This document shows positions 25,681-34,516 of a stretch of 64,000 nt of DNA, in pieces (the stretch's first letter is position 1; the number at the start of each line of letters is the position of its first letter). The notes under the pieces were generated by a model that saw nothing but the letters and a program-made list of their open reading frames with translations, ran no database searches and was not told the origin of the DNA. Source of the DNA: Candidatus Galacturonatibacter soehngenii (GTDB lineage: Bacteria > Bacillota > Clostridia > Lachnospirales > Lachnospiraceae); the NCBI RefSeq assembly GCF_008830185.1, contig NZ_WAGX01000008.1, positions 1-64,000 of the forward strand. The letters run 5' to 3'. A program made the position numbers and the translations under genes.

Positions 25681-28600
25681 CGAGAAAATATTATCCTTTA
25701 GTACTGGAATTAACTTCTTTACTGGACATTCAGGAAGTGGAAAATCAACGGTGCTTGATGCACTACAGCTATTGCTTTATGTAGATACTAATGGTCGAGG
25801 CTTTTTTAATAAAGCAGCAAAAGATGATTCAGATCGTACACTTATGGAATACTTAAGAGGAATGAAGGTAGTTGCAGAAAATGATGAGGCAGGATATTTA
25901 AGAAATCAAAATTTTTCAACTACAATTGTATTAGAGTTCCAAAACATGGAAAAGAAGGAATATCAATGCATAGGTGTGGCGTTTGATGTAGATGTTAGCA
26001 CAAGTGATGCGGATCGAATGTTTTTTTGGCATAAAGGGCGTTTACTTACGAATGGCTATCGGCTAAATGAGAGACCAATGACCATTCGTGAACTAAGAGA
26101 TTGGCTAAGTAGCCACTATGAGAAAGAACAATGGGATTATAGCAGAACCAATGAAAAGTTTCGTACTAAGTTGTATGAAACTTATCTTGGAGGATTGGAT
26201 GAGAAGAAATTCCCTTCTTTATTTAAAAAAGCAATTCCATTTCGTATGAACATGAAGTTAGAAGACTTTGTAAAGAATTATATTTGTATGGAAAAAAACA
26301 TACATATTGAAGATATGCAAGACAGTGTTATATCGTATGTAAGGCTTCGAAGACGATTGGAAGATACGAAAAAAGAAATTAGTCTTTTAGAAGAAATAAA
26401 AGAACAATATCAAAACTTTCAAAAGTATAACCGAGAATCCGCGCAGTATCAATACTATATTGATAAACTAGATATATATTCCATTGAGAAGCGAATGGAA
26501 GAAATTTCAGTAAAACAAACCGCTTACACAGCTGATTTAGAGAATTTAGAAAAGAGAAACACCAGTCTGATACAAGAACTAGAAGTACTTCAAAAGCAAC
26601 GTGATGAAGTGATGATAGCCATTGAAAACAGTGGATTTACGCATTTGGAGTCAGAGCTTAGTGCGATCAATCAAATTCTTGAATTTTTATATACGAGTAA
26701 GACAAACTATGAAAAAGTCGCAGGTGGACTTCTAAAGTGGTTAGATGTGGAAGAGATATCAAAAGAGTGTAAGCATAACATTGAAACGATTCAAAGCTAT
26801 CATATGGATGTAGCAATGTTAAAACAGATTAAGGATACCATCGAAAAACAAAGACAGGATATCCAAAATAGTTGTATGGAGTTAGAAGAAAAGCTAGGCT
26901 CACTTCGTAAGGAAGTAAAAGAAGTACATAGTGAAATCAGACAGCTAAAGGAAGGAAATAAAGCTTATCCAGAGTATTTACTTACTGCTAGAAACCACAT
27001 ACAAGAGACTTTGTCCAACCAGTACGGTGAAAGCGTTGAAGTTCATATTCTTGCAGATTTACTTCAGATTACAGATAAGTCATGGCAAAACGCAGTTGAA
27101 GGATATATGGGGAATCATAAACTATCATTGATAGTAGAACCAAAGTATACAAAAGCGGCAGTTGAGATTTATCATGCTATGGATGAGAAGAAATATCACA
27201 AGGTATCTGTCATTGACTCAGAACGTGTATTAAAGGCAGTAAAGCCTGTTCTTGAGGATTCTTTGGCAGAAGTTGTTGACAGTAGCAAAGAATATGCCAA
27301 GGCTTTTGTGGATTACTTAATGGGAAGCGTGATACGTTGTGGAAAACCAGAACAACTGCGTCAAAATAAAAGTGCGGTCACAAAGGATTGCTTACTTTAC
27401 CATAACTATAAGCTACAGCATATGAATCCTAAGAACTATATAGAATTTGCATACATTGGAAAGAATTCCATTGAACAAAGAAAAAGTCGTTTAGAACTTC
27501 GTCTCTTGGAATTAAAGGATGAGATGAGTCCATATCAAGAGCAATTAAAAATGCATCAAGAAATGCTAACGTATGAGGCTCTTTCAGAAGACATAGAAGT
27601 CTATGAAAAGTATGTGGAAGATATAAAAAAGATTCAAGCAAGGCTTGTGGAAAAAGAATCTCTAGAGATTAAAATTAATGAATTAAAGAGTAGGGATATA
27701 CAACATTGGAAAGAGAAAAAGCAAGAACTTGAAAAAGAGATAAAGAAGAAAACAGAGCAAAAAGAAATCTATGGTAGTGAACAAAGAGGAAAAACAAAGG
27801 CGCTTCGTGATTTTAAAGAAGAAATCATTATGCTAACTGGAGAACTTGTATTAAAAGAAAAAAGCTTTGTATTCCAACAAGAATGGGAAGACAGCTTTCA
27901 GGAATTAATCAGACAAAAGTCAGGAGAACGACCAGAAAAACTAAAAAGTTGGTTAATGAACAAAAAGTTATCCTGTGACGGAAAGATGAATCAAGAGTAT
28001 GAATCACTTATTAAAGTGCGAGAGGAATACCAAAGAGAATATTCTTATCGTGGATTTTCTACTACAGGAAGAGAGAATCGAGACTATGATGAATTACTAA
28101 ACAAATTACAAAGTGATAAATTACAAGAATTTACTGGAAAGGCTGCAAGGCAGGCGGGAATAGCCATTCATCATTTTAAGACTGATTTCATCTATAAAAT
28201 TAGGGATTCCATCAAAGAAGCCATGCAACAGAAAGAGGAGTTAAATCAGATTCTAGCTCAATCAGATTTTGGTAAAGAGAAATACCGATTTACGATTACC
28301 AAAAATAAAGGAGAAGATGGGAAGTTTTACGATATGTTCATGGATGAGAACTTAGAGGTAAATCCGTTACAACTATCCAATCATATGGAGAATCAAATTG
28401 ATTTATTTTCTCAGGGACATTCAAAAAATTATGAAGCATTAATCAACGAGTTAATCGAAATCTTTATGCCACCAGAAAACAGTGATGTAAAGGAGCTAGA
28501 AGAAGCCCGTTATAATATGGAAAAATATGCGGATTATCGTACGTATCTATCTTTTGATATGGAACAATTAATTGAAGGTATGCCTCCAATGAAGCTTAGT

Positions 28601-28963
28601 AAAATGCTTTCCAAAAACTCAGGAGGAGAAGGACAAAATCCACTTTACATCGCTTTACTCGCAAGCTTTGCACAAGTTTATAAAATTAATAGCAAAGAAA
28701 GTTCAAGAAGAAATCCGACATTAAGATTGGTTGTGTTAGATGAAGCATTTTCCAAAATGGATGGAGAGAAAGTTGGAAGTTGTGTGGAATTAATTCGTAA
28801 AATGGGATTTCAAGCAATCATTAGTGCAACCAATGATAAACTTCAAAATTATGTTGATTATGTAGATAAAACCTTTGTGTTTGCCAATCCAAATAAAAAT
28901 CACATATCCATTCAACCGTTTGAAAAAATAGAATTTAACAAGTTACTAACGGCTATGGAATAA
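25643..28963 (+). CDS. jetC: JetC-like SMC ATPase (MukB-type)
   Basis: This protein of about 1106 residues has Walker A (GHSGSGKST, about residue 28), two long coiled coils around a central hinge-like region (about 440-620, NQYGESVEVHILADLLQI), the ABC signature (SGGEGQ, about 993) and Walker B (LRLVVLDEAF, about 1028). Such SMC-like ATPases extrude DNA loops. Starting at ATG 25,643 gives MTRMCLNNWHY, matching the family's usual beginning; ATGs at 25,625 and 25,652 are alternatives. In Wadjet the loop-extruding JetABC hands circular plasmids to the JetD nuclease; no jetD follows, only a terminator and convergent genes. Confidence 0.85.
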   Translation: MTRMCLNNWHYINEKILSFSTGINFFTGHSGSGKSTVLDALQLLLYVDTNGRGFFNKAAKDDSDRTLMEYLRGMKVVAENDEAGYLRNQNFSTTIVLEFQNMEKKEYQCIGVAFDVDVSTSDADRMFFWHKGRLLTNGYRLNERPMTIRELRDWLSSHYEKEQWDYSRTNEKFRTKLYETYLGGLDEKKFPSLFKKAIPFRMNMKLEDFVKNYICMEKNIHIEDMQDSVISYVRLRRRLEDTKKEISLLEEIKEQYQNFQKYNRESAQYQYYIDKLDIYSIEKRMEEISVKQTAYTADLENLEKRNTSLIQELEVLQKQRDEVMIAIENSGFTHLESELSAINQILEFLYTSKTNYEKVAGGLLKWLDVEEISKECKHNIETIQSYHMDVAMLKQIKDTIEKQRQDIQNSCMELEEKLGSLRKEVKEVHSEIRQLKEGNKAYPEYLLTARNHIQETLSNQYGESVEVHILADLLQITDKSWQNAVEGYMGNHKLSLIVEPKYTKAAVEIYHAMDEKKYHKVSVIDSERVLKAVKPVLEDSLAEVVDSSKEYAKAFVDYLMGSVIRCGKPEQLRQNKSAVTKDCLLYHNYKLQHMNPKNYIEFAYIGKNSIEQRKSRLELRLLELKDEMSPYQEQLKMHQEMLTYEALSEDIEVYEKYVEDIKKIQARLVEKESLEIKINELKSRDIQHWKEKKQELEKEIKKKTEQKEIYGSEQRGKTKALRDFKEEIIMLTGELVLKEKSFVFQQEWEDSFQELIRQKSGERPEKLKSWLMNKKLSCDGKMNQEYESLIKVREEYQREYSYRGFSTTGRENRDYDELLNKLQSDKLQEFTGKAARQAGIAIHHFKTDFIYKIRDSIKEAMQQKEELNQILAQSDFGKEKYRFTITKNKGEDGKFYDMFMDENLEVNPLQLSNHMENQIDLFSQGHSKNYEALINELIEIFMPPENSDVKELEEARYNMEKYADYRTYLSFDMEQLIEGMPPMKLSKMLSKNSGGEGQNPLYIALLASFAQVYKINSKESSRRNPTLRLVVLDEAFSKMDGEKVGSCVELIRKMGFQAIISATNDKLQNYVDYVDKTFVFANPNKNHISIQPFEKIEFNKLLTAME

Positions 28964-28964
28964 A

Positions 28965-29012
28965 ATGAAGCACGATACGACCACACTTAGTTGGTTTGTC
29001 ATCGTGCTTCAT
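28965..29012. terminator. Bidirectional terminator between jetC and telA
   Basis: ATGAAGCACGAT (28,965-28,976) pairs with ATCGTGCTTCAT (29,001-29,012). It lies between convergent genes. Confidence 0.7.
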
Positions 29013-29036
29013 AATTTATGCGCGTTTTCGCTTTGC

Positions 29037-30170
29037 TTATCCTCTCATACTAAGAAGCTTTTGCTTTAGTTCATTCTCAATACGGTTTAGTTCAATCTCC
29101 GCTTCTTTTCTCTTTTGACGACCTTCCGTTTGAATACGAAGTACTTCATCGAGTGTAGAAATTAAAGATTCATTAGTTGTACGTAGGGTTTCAATGTCTA
29201 CTATACCACGTTCCGATTCTTTTGCAGTCTCTATGGTTGCAAGCTTTAATGTTTCGGCATTCTTTTTTAACAGTTCATTTGTCATATCCGTTACTTCTCG
29301 TTGTGCTTTTGCTGCTTGAGAAGAATGAACAACCCCAAGAGCAAGTACCATTTGACTTTTCCATAGTGGAATCGTATTTACAATCGTTGACTGTATCTTT
29401 TCAGCCATTACGGTATCATTTCCTTGCACAAGACGAATTTGTGGAGCCATTTGAATGGAAATCATACGAGTTAATTCCAAGTCATGTATTTTCTTTTCAA
29501 AGCGATTGATGACTGCAGTTAGATCATTGACTGCTTGCGCATCTTCTGGAAGACCAGTCAAAGCAGACTTTTCTACTAGTTTTGGAAGATCTTGTGTTTG
29601 TACTTTTTGAAGCTTTTTTTTACCAGCTAGAATGTACATGGATAGCTCTTTAAAGTAATTTTTATTTATCTCATACATCTTGTCCATCATCGCAACGTCT
29701 TTTAAAAGCTGGATTTGATGATTTTCAAGGACTTTGCATATTTTATTTACGTTTAGTTCTGCTTTTTCATATTTCGCTTTCATATTACTTAGTTTATTAG
29801 AGGCCTTTTTAAAGAAGCCAAGAAATCCTTTTTCTTCTTCCTCAGCATCAAAGCTTTTTAACTCAGCAACAACGCCAGTAAGCATTTCACCAATCTCGCC
29901 CAAATCTTTTGTACGTACATTATTTAGGGCGTTTTCTGAAAAATCTGCTATTTTTTTCTGCGTTCCTGCTCCGTATTGTAATATAAGATTTGATTGGGTT
30001 AAATCTATCTTTTCTGCAAATTCATCTACCATTTTTTGTTCTTTTGGAGAAAGGGAACTCTCATCATAGACAGGAATATCGTTATTTGGTACTTCTTTTA
30101 ACACTTCTTTGGTCGGTTGAATGTCTTCCTTAAAAGGCTCAAAGGTTAGAGTTGGTGTTTCGTTTGTCAT
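29037..30170 (-). CDS. TelA-family (toxic anion resistance-like) protein
   Basis: The 377-residue, helix-rich cytoplasmic protein has the family's sequence style (QSNLILQYGAGTQKKIADFS; LGFFKKASNKLSNMKAKYEK; MAPQIRLVQGNDTVMAEKIQ). TelA proteins were named for tellurite resistance and are also linked to envelope stress and lantibiotic tolerance; the mechanism is unknown. It follows the XpaC-like gene by 12 bp on the same strand, a common pair. AGGAGG precedes the ATG. Confidence 0.88.
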   Translation of the reverse strand: MTNETPTLTFEPFKEDIQPTKEVLKEVPNNDIPVYDESSLSPKEQKMVDEFAEKIDLTQSNLILQYGAGTQKKIADFSENALNNVRTKDLGEIGEMLTGVVAELKSFDAEEEEKGFLGFFKKASNKLSNMKAKYEKAELNVNKICKVLENHQIQLLKDVAMMDKMYEINKNYFKELSMYILAGKKKLQKVQTQDLPKLVEKSALTGLPEDAQAVNDLTAVINRFEKKIHDLELTRMISIQMAPQIRLVQGNDTVMAEKIQSTIVNTIPLWKSQMVLALGVVHSSQAAKAQREVTDMTNELLKKNAETLKLATIETAKESERGIVDIETLRTTNESLISTLDEVLRIQTEGRQKRKEAEIELNRIENELKQKLLSMRG

Positions 30171-30182
30171 AATACGTTCCTC

Positions 30183-31472
30183 CTAATGATCATTTGGGTT
30201 AAAATTACGTTTGGTAAGGCCTTCTTGTGCCAGCATGGTTTCTAGTACTGAAATATCAGTAGCAATGTCCATAGCGGCATCTTCAAAGAGACTGTCCAAT
30301 AATACTTCAAAAGCATGATTAATGGTATCCAATGTCGTTTCGATTTCTTTCTTGGCAGAGCGAATGTTCTCTCCTTGAACTGGCTGTAAATCGAATTCTT
30401 TATATGCAGTTACTAATTTCAGCGTAGTGGGAAGATAATATTCCATAAACTTATTGATTTCAGAAAGCTGTCTAGGATTACGCTCCACGTGTGTGAATAT
30501 TTTGTCTATTACTAATTCAAGCCGATCTAGTTTATTAGAGATTTCTTCACCAGGAATGGCATCGTTGGCTTCACGAATTTGCCGAATACAATGACGGCCT
30601 TTTTCAATGATAGCTTGTAATTCTGGATTTTCAGCATTACTTTCTTTTGCTTTTTCTGAATTTACATTAACCTCTTTTGCAGGAGGCGTATTAAAAGATT
30701 GCTTTTGTTGCATATTTTTTTGTAATTGCAAATATTGCTGATAGCTTTCTTGATTTAGCATGATACAGCTTGCTTGCTTATCGATGTGAGCTTCGGGAAA
30801 CATACCAATTACAATCATTTTACGTAAATCTTTTGTGATATATTTACGACTTAATTGTGTTTGCGCCGACAAATCTTGAATAGAGTAATAACTTTTATCT
30901 TTAAATAAGCTAATATATCTGTAGAATCTTCTTAAGCGAGCACGTATCATTGAGCCTCTTAAGGTCATAAAAAAACTAATCAGTAAAAATGGAAAAATGC
31001 CAAGAGCAATCGTTCCAAACAAGTTCATTTGATTCATGATAAAACCAAGCAATGTTAAAACCAAGATAGCAATACCCGTTATAGGAAGAAAGATCCAGCC
31101 AAAAACAGTATATAAAATACCAGCTACCTTTCCAATAGGATTACTTGGATAGGCTTTCGTAATGGATTGCTTGTCGCTACTTTTGGGGGAGACTGGTTTT
31201 GTATCACTTCTTGATGCTTGATAACCTGTTTTTAGCTTAACATCCTGCCAACGTTCTTGCTTTTGCTTTGAATATTTATTATGGTAAGAAGAATGCTTGA
31301 AATTATTTTGATCACGATTCATGCCCAATGCATTTCGAACTTCCCAAAGAGCATTTTCCACTGTATTTTCAATGCTTTTATTGAGCTGATTGTAGTCCAT
31401 TTTATGAATCGCATTGGATACGATATCCTTGATTTCATCTTCTAAGTTAGAAAAATTTCGTTTATTATTCAT
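30183..31472 (-). CDS. XpaC-family membrane protein (5-bromo-4-chloroindolyl phosphate hydrolysis type)
   Basis: The 429-residue protein has a basic, low-complexity N-terminal region, two membrane helices (about residues 113-158), a winged-helix-like segment (YYSIQDLSAQTQLSRKYITK) and a C-terminal XpaC domain (about 290-420). XpaC was named from a Bacillus gene affecting X-phosphate hydrolysis, but no enzyme activity is established. The xpaC-telA pair is widespread in Firmicutes. GGAGG lies before the start. Confidence 0.8.
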   Translation of the reverse strand: MNNKRNFSNLEDEIKDIVSNAIHKMDYNQLNKSIENTVENALWEVRNALGMNRDQNNFKHSSYHNKYSKQKQERWQDVKLKTGYQASRSDTKPVSPKSSDKQSITKAYPSNPIGKVAGILYTVFGWIFLPITGIAILVLTLLGFIMNQMNLFGTIALGIFPFLLISFFMTLRGSMIRARLRRFYRYISLFKDKSYYSIQDLSAQTQLSRKYITKDLRKMIVIGMFPEAHIDKQASCIMLNQESYQQYLQLQKNMQQKQSFNTPPAKEVNVNSEKAKESNAENPELQAIIEKGRHCIRQIREANDAIPGEEISNKLDRLELVIDKIFTHVERNPRQLSEINKFMEYYLPTTLKLVTAYKEFDLQPVQGENIRSAKKEIETTLDTINHAFEVLLDSLFEDAAMDIATDISVLETMLAQEGLTKRNFNPNDH

Positions 31473-31630
31473 GTAACAACCTCCGTAGTGTCACTGTACA
31501 GATACTTTATTATATCTCATTTAAACAAGAATGACAAATCATTTGATGGATAGAATCGGTTATTTTGCACATAGTTTGTGCATAGAATCTCATATAAAGT
31601 CAGATAATTGATAAAAATATTATAAGTAGT

Positions 31631-31679
31631 ACAATATTAGCACTCATGTATTGACAGTGCTAATATTGTGTGATATATA
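31631..31679 (+). promoter_or_regulatory. CIRCE-like HrcA operator over the mecA promoter
   Basis: TTAGCACTC-N9-CAGTGCTAA (31,637-31,663) matches the CIRCE consensus TTAGCACTC-N9-GAGTGCTAA except for one base. The perfect arms extend further: ACAATATTAGCACT (31,631-31,644) mirrors AGTGCTAATATTGT (31,656-31,669). TTGACA at 31,651 with TATATA at 31,674 (17 bp apart) forms the promoter, so bound HrcA would block it. The rest of 31,473-31,815 shows no gene. Confidence 0.75.
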
Positions 31680-31815
31680 TATAGTATAACACTTATAACA
31701 GGAAATAAAACAAACGAATTATATCGATTTCAAGAATGTATCATTTTTGTGCATCATTTGTTGCTTTTAAATCTGAATGGTAACTCCCAAACGTATAGAG
31801 AGGATGGTGGGAAAT

Positions 31816-32568
31816 ATGACGTTTAAGAAAATAAATGAATACACAGTACAATGTGTTATTGCTGTAACAGAGATAGACCAAATGGGTTATGAATTAAATG
31901 ACCTTTATACCAATAAAGAAGCTGCTTCAAATTTTATGAGAAGTATTATGGAAAAAGGAGAAGAAGCGGGATTTCAATTGAATAAGAATCTACAAGAGAT
32001 TCAGGTAGTACTCCTACAAGACGGTCAGTTGGTATTACGATTTACTGAAGTTGGGCCTGATTACCATGTGAATCAGATGATTGAGAATGCATTAGAGGCT
32101 TATAAGGCAGTAGAGACAATCGGAAAAGAGCGTTTAGAAGAGATTATAAAGCTGCCACATAAAGAAAAGTTAAAAGCTTTTCAAGAAATGATGGCAAAGT
32201 ATAAGGGAATGGCAGAGTCTTTTTTACAGGATACAGAAAGTTATGAGGAAGATAAAACATTGGAAAAAACAGAAACGGAAAAGAAAGAAAAGAAATTTAT
32301 GTTCCAATTTTCTGATTTGTCTCATTTAGAGATGTTATGTAAAACAGTAGCATTAAAGGTTCCTTCTCATTTGTATAAAGACAGCAAACAGTACTATTTA
32401 TTAGTAGATTTTTCAGACACTGAGGATACAATTGTAGATAGCTTTGTTGTTCAGGCGCTTGATTTTACTGCTAAAATTGAAAAGAATAAACTTGTAATGG
32501 CTTATGTACAAGAGCATGCGAAAAACATGATTGAAGATGAGGCAATAGAGATTTTAAAGAAAATTTAA
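31816..32568 (+). CDS. mecA: MecA-family adaptor protein for ClpC
   Basis: The 250-residue protein has an N-terminal substrate-binding part (MTFKKINEYTVQCVIAVTEI), a charged linker (about 135-160) and the C-terminal ClpC-binding domain (FQFSDLSHLEMLCKTVALKV). MecA proteins deliver substrates to ClpCP and help disaggregate proteins. The ATG at 31,816 follows GGTGGGA; an upstream in-frame start at 31,777 lacks a site. The operator before it suggests heat-shock control by HrcA, sensible for a proteolysis adaptor. The gene stands alone, ended by a terminator. Confidence 0.85.
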   Translation: MTFKKINEYTVQCVIAVTEIDQMGYELNDLYTNKEAASNFMRSIMEKGEEAGFQLNKNLQEIQVVLLQDGQLVLRFTEVGPDYHVNQMIENALEAYKAVETIGKERLEEIIKLPHKEKLKAFQEMMAKYKGMAESFLQDTESYEEDKTLEKTETEKKEKKFMFQFSDLSHLEMLCKTVALKVPSHLYKDSKQYYLLVDFSDTEDTIVDSFVVQALDFTAKIEKNKLVMAYVQEHAKNMIEDEAIEILKKI

Positions 32569-32580
32569 TATAAATTTATA

Positions 32581-32619
32581 AACGGCTAAATTTCAAAAAA
32601 AGAAATTTGGCCGTTTTTT
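32581..32619 (+). terminator. Terminator of mecA
   Basis: AACGGC..AAATTTC pairs with GAAATTTGGCCGTT across a seven-A loop, followed by six Ts. Confidence 0.85.
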
Positions 32620-32623
32620 GTGA

Positions 32624-33511
32624 TTAATTGCTTGAGTTTCGAATAACTTCTATATCAGCTCCTAGATAATCGGGAATATGCAGATAGCCCTGTTCATCTG
32701 GTCTTATTTCGACACCATCGACCATCCATACGTCGTCTTTTGTATATCCACGTTCAAAGACATTAACATTGTTAAGAGTAGAACGATAATTACGAACCTG
32801 CTCATCTGATAAAATAGTCCCATCTTTACATAAATAGTAGGTTCTCATATTGTTATCAATCCCTATAGTGAATTTGCCAGGTGTGATTCCTACATTTTTC
32901 ATTACTTCCAATATCTCGTTATTTGAATAATACATATTTAATGCAACTGGATATGGAGTCTCTATTAGAGAAGAGAAAAATCCATATGTTTTACCAATGG
33001 CCTGATATTCGTCTACAGAGTAATTTCCCATACTACTATCAGAAAAGGCCTGATACACGCTATTTTTATTTACTGCCATTAACCAATTAGTGCCATTAAC
33101 CTCTTTATAGTTGTAATAGGTATTGCTACAGAATAAAAGATTATTATTTTCGGCATATAGTGTGCTACAGCTTTCTTTGTTTACAGGGTGGATCGTAGAT
33201 GGAGATATTAGCGTACCGTCGTCTAAGGTATACATTTGCTTCATATAATCATACCCTACGACTCCACCAGAGAAATCAAGCAAAAAAGTGTTATTCTCAT
33301 TATTATTTTTTTTATCACATTGAGATAAGCCTTCAGTAGAAAATACAGCAGTATCTCTTTGTGAGGATTTTTTTAGTACATTGTTTTTTAACAAGCTAGG
33401 TGTTTTGCTCGTTGTGGTTGCTAAATATTGAAGTGAAAGTTTATTATTAAGAACTTTTTGTCTGCTTTTATTATAGAAAGACGAATTTGTTTGTCCAAAG
33501 TATTCAATCAT
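32624..33511 (-). CDS. Uncharacterised 295-residue protein
   Basis: I do not recognise this protein. It has no signal peptide or membrane helix, is rich in Asn, Ser and Tyr, and shows an N-terminal Ser/Lys-rich stretch followed by a folded-looking region (about 75-295). Short internal echoes (CKDGTILSDEQV and TLDDGTLISPSTIH; DGVEIRPDEQGYLHIPDY) suggest small beta-rich repeats. It lies 27 bp downstream of a secreted PPC-domain protein on the same strand and may be co-transcribed with it. Confidence 0.6.
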   Translation of the reverse strand: MIEYFGQTNSSFYNKSRQKVLNNKLSLQYLATTTSKTPSLLKNNVLKKSSQRDTAVFSTEGLSQCDKKNNNENNTFLLDFSGGVVGYDYMKQMYTLDDGTLISPSTIHPVNKESCSTLYAENNNLLFCSNTYYNYKEVNGTNWLMAVNKNSVYQAFSDSSMGNYSVDEYQAIGKTYGFFSSLIETPYPVALNMYYSNNEILEVMKNVGITPGKFTIGIDNNMRTYYLCKDGTILSDEQVRNYRSTLNNVNVFERGYTKDDVWMVDGVEIRPDEQGYLHIPDYLGADIEVIRNSSN

Positions 33512-33538
33512 TGAATTTTCTCCTTATAAAGGTTTTAG

Positions 33539-34366
33539 TTAGTTAACTTCATTGGGTGGAAGTACAGGGTAAACATAACGGAATTTTATACCAGCTATTA
33601 GTGTTCCAGTTTTAACAGGGGTATATTTAAAATACCATGATTGATGAAATTCACTTGTATAATTCACTGGTAAGTTTGATTTCCAAACATATCTTGGGGT
33701 ATTGATCCATGAAGTATATCTTGCAGTTTTTAATTGGGCGGCCTTTGTTAAGCTACCAGAACCACCATCTAAATCTATATTGTAAACAATTGCACCTTTT
33801 GGTACGGCACTGATCTGAGAAAAATCCTTTGTAATTTCGTAATCTTTATCTTTTACAAATGATAAAGATCCTAAAGAATAGTTATAGTTTCCTATGGTAT
33901 AGTTTGGATTTCCAATAGAGAATTTATAGGATCCACCCACACGGCAATATATTTGAAGATAATAGGTGCCTTCTTCTTTAATGTTTAAATTAAAAATAGT
34001 TTTACCTAAAACAGCTTTATATTCATTAGAACCTATAATGTTACTATCTTCATCAAAGACGGTTATATTATATAGCCCACTATCAGAAACAAAAGATAGG
34101 TAGCTGTCAGTTTTTGCCGGCAAGGTGAATCGAAACCAATCATCATCATCTTTTTTACCTGAAGCTTTCATAAAAAATTCACCACTATAAGATCCATCTA
34201 CTGCTTGGGCAGGGGTGCTTTGATTTCGAGTTACATAATTGGCTGTATCCATTGTATTATTAGGTTCTGTTTCATTTACCATAGTACCAGCAGCAAACGA
34301 TGGCGTTGTAGGTGATAATATTAGTATTGATCCTAATACAATTAATGCTTTAAAAATTTTTCTCAT
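33539..34366 (-). CDS. Secreted protein with PPC-type beta-sandwich domain
   Basis: The 275-residue protein has a clear signal peptide (MRKIFKALIVLGSILILS, cleavage near SFAAG). A bacterial pre-peptidase C-terminal-like region follows (VNETEPNNTMDTANYV; DDDDWFRFTLP; GTYYLQIYCRVGG), then a second beta-rich region of about 110 residues. PPC domains usually accompany secreted proteases; here there is no catalytic domain. The start at 34,366 follows AGGAGG; the reading upstream to 34,462 has no such site. Confidence 0.75.
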   Translation of the reverse strand: MRKIFKALIVLGSILILSPTTPSFAAGTMVNETEPNNTMDTANYVTRNQSTPAQAVDGSYSGEFFMKASGKKDDDDWFRFTLPAKTDSYLSFVSDSGLYNITVFDEDSNIIGSNEYKAVLGKTIFNLNIKEEGTYYLQIYCRVGGSYKFSIGNPNYTIGNYNYSLGSLSFVKDKDYEITKDFSQISAVPKGAIVYNIDLDGGSGSLTKAAQLKTARYTSWINTPRYVWKSNLPVNYTSEFHQSWYFKYTPVKTGTLIAGIKFRYVYPVLPPNEVN

Positions 34367-34516
34367 TATACTCATCCTCCTTATAATGTTACAAAGTAGT
34401 AAAACAATGTTTACATTATAAATATCGACATATTGATAAAAATATTTATATATAATTTTCAAAGATATGTAAATTTGAGTAGCAGAATAAAATAAAGCAA
34501 TGGTTGATAATTAATT

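Noticed and set aside
29037-31472. TelA-XpaC as a further part of the Jet system
   Set aside because: The pair is on the opposite strand behind a bidirectional terminator and is common without Jet genes, so it is more likely an independent neighbour.
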